In this document: one piece after another, positions 38,847-50,026 of the stretch
Numbering within the stretch: position 1 is the stretch's first letter
Layout: each line of letters starts with the position of its first letter
DNA from: Nitrospira sp. MA-1
GTDB lineage: Bacteria > Nitrospirota > Nitrospiria > Nitrospirales > UBA8639
Direction of reading: 5' to 3'
DNA length: 64,000 bases
Assembly: GCA_032139905.1 (NCBI GenBank)
Contig: JAQJDB010000007.1
Location: 744,001-808,000, forward strand
The notes under the pieces: generated by a model
Told to the model about the DNA's origin: nothing
Seen by the model: the letters and a program-made list of their open reading frames with translations, nothing else
Database searches by the model: none
Position numbers and translations under genes: made by a program

Positions 38847-39014
38847 ATGCCAAAAGCGAAACGAGAAAAGAATTGTTATGTGTGTGAGAATGCCGAGTTA
38901 ATTCGAATGAGTTTTATGACTTGCCGGCAATGCGCTCGTCATTTTTGTAGTCGTCATGGTGACCCCAAAATGGATGAATGTACCAATTGTCTTGATGGCG
39001 ATGAGGAAACTTAG
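38847..39014 (+). CDS. Small zinc-binding protein, 55 residues (paralogue 2)
   Basis: ATG 38847 with AAGGAGA about 6 bases upstream, TAG at 39012-39014. Same length and Cys/His frame as the protein at 34572: KNCYVC, TCRQCARHFC, RHGDPKMDEC and NCLDG. About 60 percent of residues agree by eye, while the DNA differs clearly, including many third positions: a sign of selection on the protein. No membrane segment. Function unknown. Confidence 0.75.
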   Translation: MPKAKREKNCYVCENAELIRMSFMTCRQCARHFCSRHGDPKMDECTNCLDGDEET

Positions 39015-39429
39015 ACCGGCTCACCAACAGTTGGGTCGGGCCTTCTCCAGCAGGGAGCATTGACTCGGGCCATCCAGAAACCGGGATTGCACCTTATGGT
39101 GCAATCCGAACGATGAGCAGCGAATGAAAGGGGCAGGAGTGCGCGGCTTGAGAATGGCAATCATCCGGACTGATTCGTGTTCGGATGTCTGGTCTCAATC
39201 CCATTGAGATCGCGAACATTCACCCCACATCTGAGGTCAATCGTCTTTCCACACATCCTCTCAATTTTATACACTAAGCGGGCATTGAGACGCTATTCTC
39301 TGACCCGGTCTCCTCTAACTCCTTAGAAGGAGAGAATAGGGTAGGACTTCTATCAAGTCCGCCACACGTGTTGGGTATAGCCATGGGTCTTAATCTCCAG
39401 GCTTAGGGCTAAGACGGTCAGAACATTCT
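39015..39429. other. Intergenic, no gene seen
   Basis: About 415 bases with no credible frame. A repeated GACACT/GGTCTC-rich stretch near 39295-39320 has no clear meaning. Confidence 0.4.
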
Positions 39430-40761
39430 ATGTGTATCTCTGATTCGTTACGCACCCGGAGTGGTATTCCGATTGCCCTTCGGAAATCACAATCCCCCCT
39501 GAAAGTTCTGTGTGTGCTACTGCTGTTGATCATATCGCTGTCCGGTTGCAGTCGACAGCATGTGGGCGGGACGGATGATGTTCCCAAAACCGAATCGGCG
39601 ATTATTGTGGTGCCGGGGTATTACGGCACGCGTTTAGTCCGCGAAGCGGACCGCAGTGTGGTTTTCATTTCCCTCACCCAGGCGTTGTTCGGTCGTCAAT
39701 CGTTAACACTTCCCGTTCCTGAATTGGGATTTAAGGGGACAATCGATTTGCAACCCGATGGCATTCTTGATGAGGTTCGAGTCGTCCCGCTTTTGTACTC
39801 CATTGACGTCTATGGCTCCTTGCTGGACCGACTCCGGGTCTCCAACCAGAGGAGTGGGGAAGTGATCCCCTTTACCTATGATTGGCGGGGAGATCTGATG
39901 GAGGCTGTCCGAAGCCTGGACGTTCTTATACGCCGACTCCGGGGCGAGGGAAAGAAAGATATCTCTATTGTCGCGCACAGTATGGGAGGCCTGATTGTCA
40001 GCTACTACCTTCGGTATGGTGTCCAGGATATCGATAGGGCCGTGGAGACCTGGAAGGGAGCGGGGGAGTTCAACCGCGTGGTGTTGGTCGGTGTGCCGTT
40101 CCTCGGAGCCATGAATTCGCTTCGAAACATGAATTATGGGGCGACCATCGGTTGGAACTCCTCACTGCTGAGCTACGAGGCCTACGCGTCCTTCCCGGCC
40201 AGTTACTATCTCTTACCGGTTGCCGATTCCGATGAACTGATCACTTCGGAATGGGAGCTCTTGCGAGGGGTGATCAGAAATGCCGGGCAATGGCAACGGT
40301 CCGGATGGGGACTGCTCAGGAATACGGAAGGTTTGCCCAACGACATCGTTGAGCGGCGTGCGAGCTATACGTCCTTTTGGCTCGATCGATCGCAACGCTT
40401 TTTGGAACTTCTTCAGCAGCCTCAATCCACACCAAGTCAGAAGCATCCTTCCCTGATCTATCTGTACGCGAAAGGCACACCGACCTTGGCCAAAGGTGTG
40501 TGGACGGGGAATCAGGGTGGTCAAGGTATTGATTCCTTGTTCTTTGATAATTCCGATTTGGCTGGGACAGAGTCTCCTGGAAAGTTTCCTACCGTCTATG
40601 CTGATGGAGATGGAACGGTTACGGTATCATCCGCATGGCTTCCGGCAGCCTATCGTCGAGCCTTTCAAACTACTATACGGGATTATGAGGTGGGACATAC
40701 CGAATTGGTCAAGACCCCGGACATCCAAGACGATATCATAAGATTTCTGGATCCCCGGTAG
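39430..40761 (+). CDS. LCAT-like esterase lipoprotein
   Basis: 443 residues. Lipobox LSGC (Cys40) after a hydrophobic stretch; the first 20 residues are unusually polar, so translation may begin later. The LCAT/acyl-ceramide synthase pattern is present: VVPGYYGTRL near the oxyanion site, PFTYDWRGD (147-155), nucleophile AHSMGG (Ser184), Asp in YADGDGTV near 394 and His in VGHTELV near 426. Predicted extracytoplasmic acyl hydrolase or transferase acting on lipids. Single gene. Confidence 0.88.
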   Translation: MCISDSLRTRSGIPIALRKSQSPLKVLCVLLLLIISLSGCSRQHVGGTDDVPKTESAIIVVPGYYGTRLVREADRSVVFISLTQALFGRQSLTLPVPELGFKGTIDLQPDGILDEVRVVPLLYSIDVYGSLLDRLRVSNQRSGEVIPFTYDWRGDLMEAVRSLDVLIRRLRGEGKKDISIVAHSMGGLIVSYYLRYGVQDIDRAVETWKGAGEFNRVVLVGVPFLGAMNSLRNMNYGATIGWNSSLLSYEAYASFPASYYLLPVADSDELITSEWELLRGVIRNAGQWQRSGWGLLRNTEGLPNDIVERRASYTSFWLDRSQRFLELLQQPQSTPSQKHPSLIYLYAKGTPTLAKGVWTGNQGGQGIDSLFFDNSDLAGTESPGKFPTVYADGDGTVTVSSAWLPAAYRRAFQTTIRDYEVGHTELVKTPDIQDDIIRFLDPR

Positions 40762-41191
40762 TACCCCGGAGGGTCGTGGATATAAGATTCGTGGCCCACC
40801 CTTCAGGTGTTTGGTGCGCGCGCATCTTGAGTGACGAGGCAGAGAGGGGAGTTATACGTGGCATTTCCCTACGCTTTCAAACGACGTTTCGTTTGCACGA
40901 TTTTGAGGTCAGTGGTTCCCTTCCACACCTTCTGGCTTTGGCTGCTGGAAGTACAATTGGTGGTAATCTGATGATTACTGCTGCGGCCAGTAATGTGACT
41001 ATCATCCAGCGGGTGGAGCAGGAAGGTCACACCATGAGTTTCAGGACTTTTGATTAAAGCGGGGTATGGTTGGCGAATCTCCACAGGCTTGTCTACGCGG
41101 TGTATCTGGAATTGAGTTCGGGATAGGTGAGTGCTTCGGCAAGCGGCATCGCCCGCCTCAACTCCTACGACGATGCTGTGCGGCAAGGAGT
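40762..41191. other. Intergenic between convergent genes, weak frames only
   Basis: A 93-codon frame (40776-41057, GTG) follows the lipase gene but has no recognisable family or good ribosome site. I see no convincing gene. Confidence 0.4.
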
Positions 41192-41542
41192 TTATGGAGA
41201 GAGCGCACGGATATAACGCACCAGGTCCAGGACCTGTTCATCGGTGAAGGTGTCCGCCCAGCCATGCATTTCGGCCCTTCCTTTCTTGATAATGGAAAAG
41301 AGTTCCTGGTCGGTTTTGGTCTGAGTCATTTGCGAGGTCAAATTGGCTGGGTCCTGTTCCAGGAAAGGACGTAAGGCGCCTCTGCCGTCCCGCTGTGGGC
41401 CATGACAGTCCTGGCAATATTGGAGAAAGAGCGCTTTGCCGGGTTGGGCCTGTTCCTGTTCAGCGAAAGCCGGGGGAAGGAGGATTATACCCATGGCTGT
41501 GATCAGGAGAACAAAGCACATCAATGGGCCCAAGCGTCTCAT
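41192..41542 (-). CDS. Monohaem c-type cytochrome
   Basis: 116 residues from ATG 41542, chosen because a clean signal peptide follows (cleavage after AFA, about residue 27); a longer frame to GTG 41599 is possible. CQDCH (Cys43, Cys46, His47) binds haem c; the Met of MHGW is the probable axial ligand, shared with the cytochrome at 42242. Periplasmic electron carrier. It ends a three-gene minus-strand group: cytochrome, IPT protein, cytochrome. Confidence 0.9.
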   Translation of the reverse strand: MRRLGPLMCFVLLITAMGIILLPPAFAEQEQAQPGKALFLQYCQDCHGPQRDGRGALRPFLEQDPANLTSQMTQTKTDQELFSIIKKGRAEMHGWADTFTDEQVLDLVRYIRALSP

Positions 41543-41664
41543 GGAAAAAAGATTCAGGAATCCACCAAATATCCTTAGGGGCAGAAAAGGAATGTGCACC
41601 GTCCCGGTCGAGTTCGCTATCTTATCGCCCTGAATGGTGCACGGGCGAATGTTTGTTCCCTTGA

Positions 41665-42114
41665 CTATTTCTTGACCAGTACGGCGGTTTTTGCCGCACC
41701 TCCCCCCGTCACCACGCTCACAAATAACATTCCAGTGGCGACGCTGTCGGGCACGGTTACTTCTATTTTATCATCACCTTGAAGGGTGAATTCCGTTGCC
41801 TTTACGGGTCCAAACGTGACCTCATGCAGGCAATCTTTTTTCTTTCCGAAATGTTCTCCCATAATGACTATTTTAGCGCCTGCCTGAAACTCATCCGGTT
41901 CGATTTTGGTGATGGTGGGTCGATAGGTCGGATCGCATACTGGATCATCTTTGAGGGTTTGCTCGCTGGACACGGTAGGCGATTCGGATGTGCCCATAAT
42001 CGCGGTGTCGTTTTGAGGGGAAGGGCTTGATTGGGCTTTTGCCTCGCTCATCCACATGGAGGTTAATCCTAAAACAGCTGGCAGTATGATAACGAATAAT
42101 GTCGCGACCCTCAT
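41665..42114 (-). CDS. Exported IPT/TIG domain protein
   Basis: 149 residues. Signal peptide to about residue 27 (AKA). Residues 65-145 form an IPT/TIG immunoglobulin-like domain: PTITKIEPDEFQAG, VIMGEHFG and a final VSVVTGG strand. Two Cys (DPVCDP and KDCLHE) may form a disulphide. Periplasmic or surface. It lies between two monohaem cytochromes, 122 bases before one and 127 after the other, on the same strand. Confidence 0.87.
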   Translation of the reverse strand: MRVATLFVIILPAVLGLTSMWMSEAKAQSSPSPQNDTAIMGTSESPTVSSEQTLKDDPVCDPTYRPTITKIEPDEFQAGAKIVIMGEHFGKKKDCLHEVTFGPVKATEFTLQGDDKIEVTVPDSVATGMLFVSVVTGGGAAKTAVLVKK

Positions 42115-42241
42115 ATAGTAATCCTTTCAGAAAAAAATGAGAATAAAGCCGCACCGTTTGAGTTAGGCGTATTAAAGCCTGTTTGAATCCACGAAAGCTA
42201 GCCCCCGGAAAAATCAGCGTGATCCTCTTTTGGGGGTAATT

Positions 42242-42607
42242 TTAGGGCGATGAAGGTTCATAAGGCGCTATTCGTCTGATGTAGGCGGTGACGGCGCGAA
42301 TATCTTCGATGCTGAGTGTGTCCCACCATCCGTGCATTGGACTGAATGCCAGCCCCCAGATGATCGCTGACCGAAGGTCCGTCTCCGATTTGGCTCGGGA
42401 TTCCATGCGTTGAAAGTTGGCGGGTGGCACGATGAGCGAGGCCGCGTCCGGTCCATCGCCTTTTCCCTGGACCCCGTGACATCTCACGCAGTGGGCTTGA
42501 TACACGGCCTCTCCTTGGAAGAGATCGGCTTGCGGCTCCTGGGCTCCACTGGGTATGGCCCACCCGATCAGCAGAATTAAACTCCAAAGCATGATGCGAG
42601 ATTTCAT
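42242..42607 (-). CDS. Monohaem c-type cytochrome
   Basis: 121 residues from ATG 42607 with AGGAGAGA about 7 bases upstream. Signal peptide to about residue 22 (SGA). CVRCH (Cys40, Cys43, His44), then IVPPANF and MHGWWDTL with the probable axial Met, as in small cytochromes that serve terminal oxidases or reductases. Same MHGW context as the cytochrome at 41192, so the two are related. Periplasmic. Confidence 0.9.
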   Translation of the reverse strand: MKSRIMLWSLILLIGWAIPSGAQEPQADLFQGEAVYQAHCVRCHGVQGKGDGPDAASLIVPPANFQRMESRAKSETDLRSAIIWGLAFSPMHGWWDTLSIEDIRAVTAYIRRIAPYEPSSP

Positions 42608-43376
42608 ATGGTGTCTCTCCTTGTGAGTGTCCATGCGGTATGATCGAGTGAGGCATGGGATCGGACGGGGTTCATCATTATTTTTAGTTTGAGATATCTT
42701 GGGTTTCCGGCGCGGGCGTGCCGGGGGGTTGGTTCCCTGCCATTCGACTCTAGCCATTTAGTCTTGATGCGACCATTGGTAGGTGATCTTCTCTTTGAAA
42801 TCCCGATAAAGATATTTGCCCAGGCGTTGGGCAAAGTGTTCGGTGGTCGTGTCGGTATCCGCCCCGTCAGTTCTTTATTCTTGTACAAAATGGAACGCCT
42901 TTGCCTTTTGGGTATCGTTATCATCTTTGCCTCGTTTTTATGATGATTACATTACTCTGTAAACTGCATTCCTATAAATGGATAAATCCAATTTTCATGC
43001 CGTAAAGGGGAACCGAATCGTTCTGGATAGAATTAATGGAAAAAGGCCCACACAGGGTTTTTGAAAGTTGACTTGCTGGTTGGATAGGAAGGCGGATTAA
43101 AACTGTACCATCATGCCCCATGCCGGAAGAGTTCATCCGTCCCACTTTTCCCCAAAATCAAGTTCCAGGTGGTGAAGGATTTCTGGAGAAATTGAATTAG
43201 GAAATGGTTCCCAACGTCCTGTCGCCTAATTTCCATGAGAGGATATACCCACCATCGCCTTGGATTGCAGGCTTCAGTTTTTCCACGGTATCAAGATGTG
43301 TCGTGAGGGCTATAGCTTGGTCGTTGTGGAGGGCTGTGGTCTTTGAGCTGTCTTGATTTGTGCGAAGGGCGCAATC
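42608..43376. other. Intergenic, no gene seen
   Basis: About 770 bases without a supported gene. Frames are short and lack ribosome sites. Confidence 0.45.
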
Positions 43377-43505
43377 TTATTGGATTAATATCTCATTCAC
43401 TGTTAAAAAGAGCCGATTAATCAGTTCCCCAGATAAGGAACCAACGCCTGTTGCCACTAAAGCTGACAACAGAATGCTGATGAAAATGATGAATAGAAAT
43501 CTCAT
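43377..43505 (-). CDS. Tiny membrane protein, 42 residues
   Basis: ATG at 43505 preceded by AAAGAGAA, TAA at 43377-43379. The first 24 residues form one membrane helix (MRFLFIIFISILLSALVATG) followed by a short amphipathic tail (ELINRLFLTVNEILIQ). No homologue recognised. Weakly supported; the helix pattern and start are the only evidence. Confidence 0.35.
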   Translation of the reverse strand: MRFLFIIFISILLSALVATGVGSLSGELINRLFLTVNEILIQ

Positions 43506-44003
43506 GACGTTCTCTTTTTCTGGGGTTATCCTGATTTATCCAATTATTATTTGATGACTTCAGTGTGCCTTTCAATCATTCTCTTGAAACCCAATAGATG
43601 ATGTGTTCTCCACATGATCTCAGATGTCATGGAGTGCCGCAGTGGTTGCAATTTATAGCTGGAGTAAGACCGTCATGAATATGACTCAAAGGAAGGGGAA
43701 TCACGGTCCATGGCCACCAGCATAGAGTCAGGTGGGGTTTCGCAATCGGCGGGAATCCAATCTGGGTGCTATTTGCTATGTTTAGATGCAGTCTGACAGG
43801 GAAAATCGTGAATATTACTGGGCTGACTTGTGCCTTTGGCCTTACCTGAAAGGCCTCCAGAATGGGTATGGCAATCAGTCTAACTTCATGTTCGATACGT
43901 GAAATGGAGATAGGGGGAATGGCACAGTGATTTTGTTCAAACTTCCAGTTTCAGCAGGAAGTTTGGGGGGAGTCGATTTTGTGAACAGAGGAACCGCTTG
44001 AGC
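43506..44003. other. Intergenic, no gene seen
   Basis: About 500 bases; no frame with family resemblance. Confidence 0.45.
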
Positions 44004-44330
44004 TTACTGGTTGGAAAGATTGTGGATCTGTTGTTCCAGTTCTTCGATGCGGTCCAACAATTCCAAAGCTACGCTGACTCCCGGCCAGTTAATCCCTAAG
44101 TCTCGATGTAATCTGAGCCCCCGACTTAACCGGTCAATGGCGTCCTCGGGAAACAACACCATCCCCTCCGGGTCCGGGTCCGGTGGTTGAATAATTTCCC
44201 ATTGCAAACAGACCTCCAGCATGTCTTCGCCGATCCCTAAGCGGGTACAGACTTCTTCACGGCGAATTCTCCCGAAGGTGATGATTTCCGCGGTAACCTG
44301 TTCTAAGGATGGTTCTGAGTCGTCAGTCAT
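44004..44330 (-). CDS. cbpM: Chaperone modulator CbpM-like protein
   Basis: 108 residues, MerR-like helix-turn-helix fold: EEVCTRLGIGEDMLEVCLQ then DAIDRLSRGLRLHRDLGINW and a C-terminal helix ending LEQQIHNL. CbpM binds the J domain of CbpA and restrains it. Its start overlaps the end of the DnaJ-type gene by 8 bases (44323-44330), so the two are coupled. Confidence 0.9.
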   Translation of the reverse strand: MTDDSEPSLEQVTAEIITFGRIRREEVCTRLGIGEDMLEVCLQWEIIQPPDPDPEGMVLFPEDAIDRLSRGLRLHRDLGINWPGVSVALELLDRIEELEQQIHNLSNQ

Positions 44331-45282
44331 TGGCGGCCTCCCGAAGAAGGGTTGAACGGGGATCAGGGTGATCGAACTTAGCTAATTGCTCATAGAGTTG
44401 TTGTTCCTCGGGAGAAGGAGTCTCAGGAGTGACGATGTCCAGAACCACAAATTGATCTCCATGCCCTCCTGTTCGTTTGGGCAGTCCCTTGCCCTTCAAC
44501 CGCATTCGTTGTTGGGATTGGCTCCCGGCGGGAACTTTTAGACGGACCGTTCCTGATAAGGTGGGCACCGGAATGTCGGTGCCCAATACGGCCTCCCACG
44601 GCCAAAGCGGGAGAGTGACCACAATATCTGAATCTTTGCGTTGAAACACGGGATGAGGGGCAATTTGTACATGAAAGAATAAATCCCCTGGTGGTCCTCC
44701 TCCTCGACCAGGCGCGCCTTTTCCTTTCACCCGAAGTCGTTCGCCATCCCGCACTCCGGCCGGAATGCGAACTTCGATTGAGCGAGGCGTTCCCCCGGCA
44801 TCAGGAAGATTCAAGGCCCGTCGTGTACCCGTGAAGGCTTCCCGGAGTGAGATCGGCAGATTGGCTTCCAGGTCCGCCCCTGCCATGGCGAATCCCCGAA
44901 AGCCGGCCCCTTCCCGTTGAGCCCCCTGACGGAACATGCTTTCAAAGATATCACTGAAATCAGCGCCTCCCTGGTTATATCCGCCGGGTCCTCCCCCTGG
45001 ATACGCTCCGCCGCCCTGTTGGCGGGCCCGTTCATAGGCCTCGGCTTCCTTCCAGTTCATGCCGTATTGATCGTATTTTTTTCTGTTTTCCTCATCCCCT
45101 AAGACTTCATAGGCTTCATTCAGCTCTTTGAATTTCTTTTCCATTTCCGTCTTTTTTTCGCCGGGATGCAAGTCCGGATGATATTGGCGTGCCAGCCGAC
45201 GATAGGCTTTTTTGAGTTCTTTGGCATCGACGGTTTTTTTCACCCCCAGTATGTCGTAAAAATCTTTTTGTGCGGATGCCAT
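44323..45282 (-). CDS. cbpA: DnaJ-class chaperone CbpA
   Basis: 319 residues. J domain 6-75 with HPD (35-37), Gly-rich linker 85-110, then two DnaJ C-terminal beta domains (from about 130 to 295, with RIPAGVRDGERLRVKGKG in the first). There is no Cys-rich zinc domain, so it is CbpA-type (type II). It delivers substrates to DnaK and stimulates its ATPase. cbpM follows with an overlap. First genes of a stress region that runs to 53 kb. Confidence 0.95.
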   Translation of the reverse strand: MASAQKDFYDILGVKKTVDAKELKKAYRRLARQYHPDLHPGEKKTEMEKKFKELNEAYEVLGDEENRKKYDQYGMNWKEAEAYERARQQGGGAYPGGGPGGYNQGGADFSDIFESMFRQGAQREGAGFRGFAMAGADLEANLPISLREAFTGTRRALNLPDAGGTPRSIEVRIPAGVRDGERLRVKGKGAPGRGGGPPGDLFFHVQIAPHPVFQRKDSDIVVTLPLWPWEAVLGTDIPVPTLSGTVRLKVPAGSQSQQRMRLKGKGLPKRTGGHGDQFVVLDIVTPETPSPEEQQLYEQLAKFDHPDPRSTLLREAAND

Positions 45283-45768
45283 AAATGAAAATCCTTGACT
45301 AGTTTAAAAATGATCCGGGCTCACAGAAAACACCATGATGCCTCATAACTGTAAAGCTAGCCTTTTTCCCCAAAAAAAGACAAGAGCCAACTTTTTCTGA
45401 TAAGCATCCCATGGCCTACCTTTGAGCAGGCGGAATGTTAATCGCCGGTAGACAGAATGATGAGACAGGGGATTCGTTCGAGCGAAAGGAATACGGCGAT
45501 GACATTTTCTCACTGTGGAATTTGAGGGCTGGGGATTTCGTGCCCAGGAGATCCTTTTCATTTGATCGCAGATTTCTGCGGTGGCAGAGTTTTCAGTTGT
45601 CTACCGTTATATGGTCACGTTGGATAATTCAGAAAATTGATTATTACCCGCCCAGATGCCAATTTTAATAATGGCTTCAAACGTGTGTTGGTTCAGCTTC
45701 TACCCTTGTACCCCAACGTATTATCCTTTTGCTACCTCCCGACTCTATGACATGTTCACAAATATGTA
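45283..45768. other. Intergenic, no gene seen
   Basis: About 486 bases between cbpA and degP. The 77-codon plus frame 45435-45668 has no support. Confidence 0.45.
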
Positions 45769-47307
<1,539 letters not shown>

Positions 47308-47434
47308 TGGACCTCACGAAGAAAATTCGACTATGTGAAAAGAGCTTCATACACGCAGTCTTGTTTCACATCAAGAATGATCAAGCCTAAAGGTTCTAAA
47401 ATAAATAAAAATTTATGTCTGTTTCCTGACTAGT

Positions 47435-47524
47435 TCATTCAATAAATCCAAGGAACCATTTCAGAATCAGCGCATCGATAAATATGATCGCGACAATACA
47501 ACCCATGGTAATTAATTCAAACAT
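47435..47524 (-). CDS. Tiny membrane peptide, 29 residues
   Basis: ATG at 47524 with a near-ideal GGGAGGT 5 bases upstream and TGA at 47435-47437. Product MFELITMGCIVAIIFIDALI then LKWFLGFIE: a single membrane helix with a Trp/Lys edge. It lies upstream of degP on the same strand. The strong start is unusual for chance. Family not recognised. Confidence 0.5.
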   Translation of the reverse strand: MFELITMGCIVAIIFIDALILKWFLGFIE

Positions 47525-48093
47525 CGGACACCTCCCTTTATTAGATACATAGGGGTCGGAGCCGGTTGTATCCCGAATGCGTGGAATGCTCCTCCATGTC
47601 TTTCAAATAAGACTAAAAATTCCTATGGTCAAGAGGTGGGAGTCCTGAAAATTCCGTTCCACGGGAACGTTCGAAATCCTATATCCGGCCTATATCTATA
47701 TTGATGTAGGCGCCCATGGTTTATGAATTTAGACAGTTCTAAGGCCTGAACAGTTGCCTTTTCTAGCACACACTGGTTACGAAACGCCCTAATTACCTAA
47801 TTCTGCTGAACATTTTTCCTTAAAATCACCATGGAACATTGCCGGTCCGAAGCAGTTTCTTGACTTGATATAAAAAATGATTATCGAAATTTTAATTGAA
47901 GACGATACTGTGGATTCTTGGAAGCCGTTTTCCTCCACCTCTAATCAGAGAGGGATAAGCCATATTGAGCAAAGGAGAGTGGTGAATGGTTTCCTGAATA
48001 CAAAGACCCTTCGAGGATCAAGCACAGAATCGTAGAACCATACGGATTTCATTTGAAATTATGTCAGAGAGGAAGGTTAAGAAAGGAGGCGAC
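47525..48093. other. Intergenic, possible promoter region
   Basis: About 570 bases between divergent units. CTTGACTTGATATAAAAAATGATTAT near 47860-47885 is AT-rich with a TTGACT box and could be the promoter of the YfdX unit. The end carries GAAAGGAGG, the ribosome site of the YfdX pseudogene. Confidence 0.35.
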
Positions 48094-49098
48094 ATGAGTT
48101 TCATCAAGCTATCAAAAGTCTCATAATAGGAGCTCTCGTGGTGCTGGGTGTAAGTCTGGGGCAACACCTATGGGCGAATGAACCGACTAAAAATCAGATT
48201 ACCAACGGATCGACGAAACATGAAGGGATAGTTTCTTCTGTTCAATCAGAGGTGGAATCAACATGAAAAGAAGAAGTCGTAAAAAAGCGGAAAGCTTTGG
48301 TAAAAGAAGCCCTCAATGCTCTTTCAGAGACCAAGAAAGCGTTGAAGTCTTTGGAAGATGGCAACACCAAAGATGCTCTGGCCGCATTGGCCGAAGTGAC
48401 CGGACAATTGGAAATTGTTATTTCGCGGGATCCCGACCTGGCGTTTGTTCCCGTCGATGTCGAAGTGACTACGAGTGACATCTATGCCGATCTTGACAGT
48501 ATTAAAAAAGCAAATGAACAAGCGGAAGACTTTCTCCAGAACGGGGAAGTGCAGCAAGCCAGAGTCCTCCTCTCAGGTCTTGCAAGTGAGCTGGTCCTGA
48601 CTAGGGTCAGCCTTCCGCTTGCTACCTACCCTGATGCTATCAGGGCTGTAGCGCCATTGATTGATCAAGGGAAAATTGAGGAAGCGAAGGCGGCTCTTTA
48701 AGCGGTATTAGAAAATTTAGTCGTGACCAATGAGCGCGTCGTCCCACTGCCCATTCTTCGGGCTGAAGCGTTCATCAAAACGGCTGACGATCTAGCCAAA
48801 CAAATAGAGGCTTCAGCGTTGAACAAGGCGAAAAGTGGTGATGAGAGGGATGAGGCAAAAAATTCGGAAAATGAAAAATCCCAAAAAGAACAAGTTCTGG
48901 AACAGCTTAAGAACGCTCGACGTCAGTTAAAAATGGCTAAGACTTAGGATACGGGTTAGAAGAGAATCGTTACAAGGAATTTCACGAGTCCATTGAGGCG
49001 ATTGAGAAAAAGGTGCAGGTGAGGAAAGCCCACAAGGGATATTTGCCTCTTTGAAGGGGTCAGTATCTCAGTTTAAGCAATTTCTTTTCGAAGAATAA
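48094..49098 (+). pseudogene. YfdX family gene with multiple disruptions
   Basis: ATG 48094 follows AAAGGAGG and begins MSFIKLSK; the signal peptide continues one frame over (SLIIGALVVLGVSLGQ) after a shift in the A-run at 48113-48118. That frame is interrupted by TGA 48264-48266, then reads the YfdX body (VKEALNALSETKKALKSLE and on), TAA 48699-48701, then NLVVTNERVVPLP to TAG 48945-48947. The end of the family (LGYGLEENRYKEF) is in another frame from 48944, and IFASLKGSVSQF in a third from 49039 to TAA 49098. Three frameshifts and two internal stops mean it is dead as read. Confidence 0.85.
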
Positions 49099-49155
49099 TT
49101 TTTTCCTCGCGTCACAGATTTATGACAATAGCTGATTGGAAAGAGGAAATGAGAA

Positions 49156-49917
49156 ATGCGAACCGTAAGTGAAAGAGAAAGATACGCGTGGATGTGTTTA
49201 ATTATCCTGGGGTTCCTTGCTCTGACGGGCTTCGGGACATATTACGATAAAGTTCCTGATGGGCAACTATCCTCGGCCATAAAGGAGCGTTTCAGATTGG
49301 ATGGCCGGATAAACGCCGATCAAATAATCATTGAAGTGAAAAGGGGCCACGTCATGCTAAGTGGGGTAGTGGATACCGTGACAGAAAAAATCCTCGCTGA
49401 AGGCCTGGTTGCTGGGAGTATCATCGGGGTGAAATCGGTCGTGAATAATATCTCTGTTCGACCGGCCGTGAGCCAGGATGATGCAATCAAACAGGAAATA
49501 GACGAGTATTTGAAAAACACGCCAGCCCTTCAGGGAAAAACGATTACCGTGAGTGTGAACGATGGCATCGTTAAGCTTGAAGGATTAGTGGAAACCGTGT
49601 TTCAGCGGCTAGCCGCGGAAAAGGCAGTTGAATTGGCCAAGGGCGTAAAGGGCATAGTCAGCCTTGTGAAGATTAACCCTTCACGTCCAGATCGGGAAAT
49701 TGAAAAAGAAGTCGCCATGTATTTATTGTGGTCGCCTATCGTGAATATCGATGGTGTGGATTTATCCGTACATGACGGTGTTGTGAAGTTGGAAGGAGCT
49801 GTCGAGCATAGTGCGCATATTTTGTCGTTGGAACAGGACATTGGAAATATTATGGGGGTTGTGAAAGTCGATGTGTCGAAAATGACAGTGAAAAGCAGGA
49901 AATCTCGTGCGGCTTGA
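49156..49917 (+). CDS. Triple BON-domain protein
   Basis: 253 residues, ATG 49156 with AAAGAGGAAATG upstream. One N-terminal membrane or signal segment (11-28). Three BON domains in tandem, about 35-105, 110-175 and 178-245, each with the V.L.G.V pattern (VMLSGVVD, VKLEGLVE, VKLEGAVE). BON proteins (OsmY type) act in the periplasm and are induced by osmotic or envelope stress. It follows the YfdX pseudogene by 57 bases, probably one former operon. Confidence 0.92.
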   Translation: MRTVSERERYAWMCLIILGFLALTGFGTYYDKVPDGQLSSAIKERFRLDGRINADQIIIEVKRGHVMLSGVVDTVTEKILAEGLVAGSIIGVKSVVNNISVRPAVSQDDAIKQEIDEYLKNTPALQGKTITVSVNDGIVKLEGLVETVFQRLAAEKAVELAKGVKGIVSLVKINPSRPDREIEKEVAMYLLWSPIVNIDGVDLSVHDGVVKLEGAVEHSAHILSLEQDIGNIMGVVKVDVSKMTVKSRKSRAA

Positions 49918-50026
49918 GGAGGATGGGTAACTTGGATTCAGGCGGTGGAGATTGCAAGTTGTAGAAATTTGAATAGGTTCTTTTGGGCAGTGTCAGGCCA
50001 ACCGAAGTTGCCAGGGGGTATATGAA

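Noticed and set aside
40776-41057. 93-codon frame after the LCAT-like gene
   Set aside because: GTG start without ribosome site, composition not protein-like.
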